NCBI GenBank assembly: GCA_002368955.1
Contig: DFDY01000068.1
Location: 29,029 to 69,932 of the forward strand
Length of the DNA stretch: 40,904 bases
DNA from: Bacteroidales bacterium UBA3816
GTDB taxonomy: Bacteria > Bacteroidota > Bacteroidia > Bacteroidales > P3
Direction of reading: 5' to 3'
Positions 40,434 through 40,904 of the stretch are shown here, piece after piece; position 1 is the stretch's first letter; each line of letters begins with the position of its first letter. The position numbers and the translations under genes were made by a program. The notes beneath the pieces are model-generated. The model worked only from the letters and a program-made list of their open reading frames with translations. It did not search any database and was not told where the DNA came from.

Positions 40434-40806
40434 ACTTATGGCCGCTTTCGCATGGTTTGCCGTGCTGTTGGCCATTGTGGCAATGTGTCTGCCATTGGGC
40501 GGATGCTCAGCCCCCAGGGAAATAGAAAAGGTGTATATAACGGATACCCTCTACCAGAATAAGGTTGTGCACGATTCCGTAGATCGCTGGCACACCCATT
40601 ATGAGGTGATAGAGGGCAGTACCAAGTATGTATACGATACGTTCTACACTGACCGCTGGCACCTCAACACGGATACTGTTTATAAAACAACCTTGGTGAC
40701 GGAAACCGCCACCAAGGTTGTGGAGGTGGAAAAGAAAGTGTACGTTTGGTGGCCGTGCATAGTCGTAATAGTAATTATTATATGTTCTATTATATATATG
40801 GTATAA
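40411..40806 (+). CDS. Candidate unimolecular spanin (lipoprotein with C-terminal TM)
   Basis: A 131-residue protein with a lipoprotein signal (hydrophobic AFAWFAVLLAIVAMCLPLGG, lipobox LGGC with C32) and a C-terminal transmembrane helix at about 112-131 (WWPCIVVIVIIICSIIYMV). The middle is a polar, beta-like periplasmic stretch with repeated D-T/Y-x-T patterns (VYITDTLYQN, YVYDTFYTDRWHLNTDTVYK). A single chain anchored in both membranes is the defining layout of u-spanins such as T1 gp11, which disrupt the outer membrane at lysis. It is the last gene of the lysis cassette and overlaps the endolysin gene by 23 nt. Confidence 0.75.
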   Translation: MKEETKDKLMAAFAWFAVLLAIVAMCLPLGGCSAPREIEKVYITDTLYQNKVVHDSVDRWHTHYEVIEGSTKYVYDTFYTDRWHLNTDTVYKTTLVTETATKVVEVEKKVYVWWPCIVVIVIIICSIIYMV

Positions 40807-40830
40807 GAACCGGCGCAAATAACCCTTAAA

Positions 40831-40848
40831 TGGGTACTTTTTGGGTAC
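40831..40848. repeat. Candidate integrase arm site, right copy
   Basis: TGGGTACTTTTTGGGTAC differs from the left copy at 3121-3138 by one base and has the same orientation. It lies 31 bp inside attR, between the last lysis gene and the terminator hairpin. Confidence 0.55.
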
Positions 40849-40850
40849 AA

Positions 40851-40882
40851 AAACGGCATTGATTTGATAATCAATGCCGTTT
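40851..40882 (-). terminator. Phage-supplied terminator for the host tRNA
   Basis: AAACGGCATTGAT (40851-40863) and ATCAATGCCGTTT (40870-40882) form a perfect 13-bp stem with a 6-nt loop. On the minus strand it immediately follows the tRNA 3' end and runs into a T-rich stretch, so it ends the tRNA transcript. Its outer arm overlaps the attR core by 3 bp. Confidence 0.75.
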
Positions 40883-40896
40883 GTTGTCCATCCAGG
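40880..40896. other. attR core (17-bp direct repeat)
   Basis: Second copy of TTTGTTGTCCATCCAGG. To its right the tRNA continues (ACTCGAAC on the + strand), so this end carries the functional, reconstituted tRNA. Confidence 0.85.
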
Positions 40897-40904
40897 ACTC
40901 GAAC
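40884..40904 (-). tRNA. 3' end of the host tRNA gene used as attB (partial)
   Basis: The minus strand reads G-TTCGAGT-CCTGG-ATGGACA-A: last T-stem base, T-loop, T-stem 3' strand, acceptor 3' strand and discriminator A. CCA is not encoded. Position 72 is A, so the tRNA would start with U, as bacterial tRNA-Gln does. The anticodon is beyond the window, so identity is open. Confidence 0.7.

Overview
The window holds a complete, tyrosine-integrase-type siphovirus prophage (about 37.9 kb, from a 17-bp att repeat at 2984-3000 to its copy at 40880-40896) inside a Bacteroidales-like chromosome. The host assignment rests on the leftmost gene, a TonB-receptor-like outer-membrane beta-barrel protein with a carboxypeptidase-regulatory-like domain, and on promoters of the Bacteroidetes TTTG/TAnnTTTG type. 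It is also supported by the gene families present (PcfK/PcfJ-like pair, DUF5675-like lysis gene, a lectin-fold DGR target). The prophage sits in the 3' end of a tRNA gene whose last 21 nt remain on the minus strand at the right window edge.

Layout. 1-2921: host OMP gene and its terminator. 2954-4809: bidirectional terminator, attL, candidate integrase arm sites, integrase and an HTH repressor (both minus). 4810-5688: a promoter/operator cluster, then about 600 nt of strongly structured, apparently non-coding RNA containing three tRNA-T-arm/acceptor-like modules and an H-type pseudoknot. 5689-8780: small early genes, a winged-helix initiator-like gene ending in six 22-bp iterons next to an AT-rich stretch (likely replication origin), and a DnaC-like AAA+ loader. 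8909-16175: accessory genes (Gp37/Gp68-like, ASCH-like, zinc-ribbon proteins, a beta-class DNA methyltransferase, PcfK/PcfJ, DUF3310), closed by a strong terminator at 16246-16297. 16382-30391: late promoter and a classical HK97/siphovirus morphogenesis operon: HNH, TerS, TerL, portal, protease, capsid, connectors, tail tube, tail-assembly chaperones joined by a -1 frameshift, tape measure, tail tip and fibre proteins. 30398-38848: a diversity-generating retroelement (DGR). 39342-40806: lysis cassette ending in a candidate unimolecular spanin.

The most exciting system is the DGR. The last 115 nt of a 2139-residue tail protein (VR, 36699-36813) match a template repeat (TR, 37410-37524) except at 10 positions, and all 10 are adenines in TR. 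An Avd-like helical protein lies between VR and TR, and a reverse transcriptase with the DGR-type GNITSQ motif follows. The TR is read in frame inside the RT open reading frame. The variable residues lie at the C-terminus of a C-type-lectin-like domain, so the system should diversify receptor binding. Other unusual points are the iteron array whose copy number decides whether two replication ORFs are fused, the tRNA-like RNA region, the tRNA-terminator swap at the att sites, and an in-frame UGA at a metal-ligand cysteine position in a small protein.
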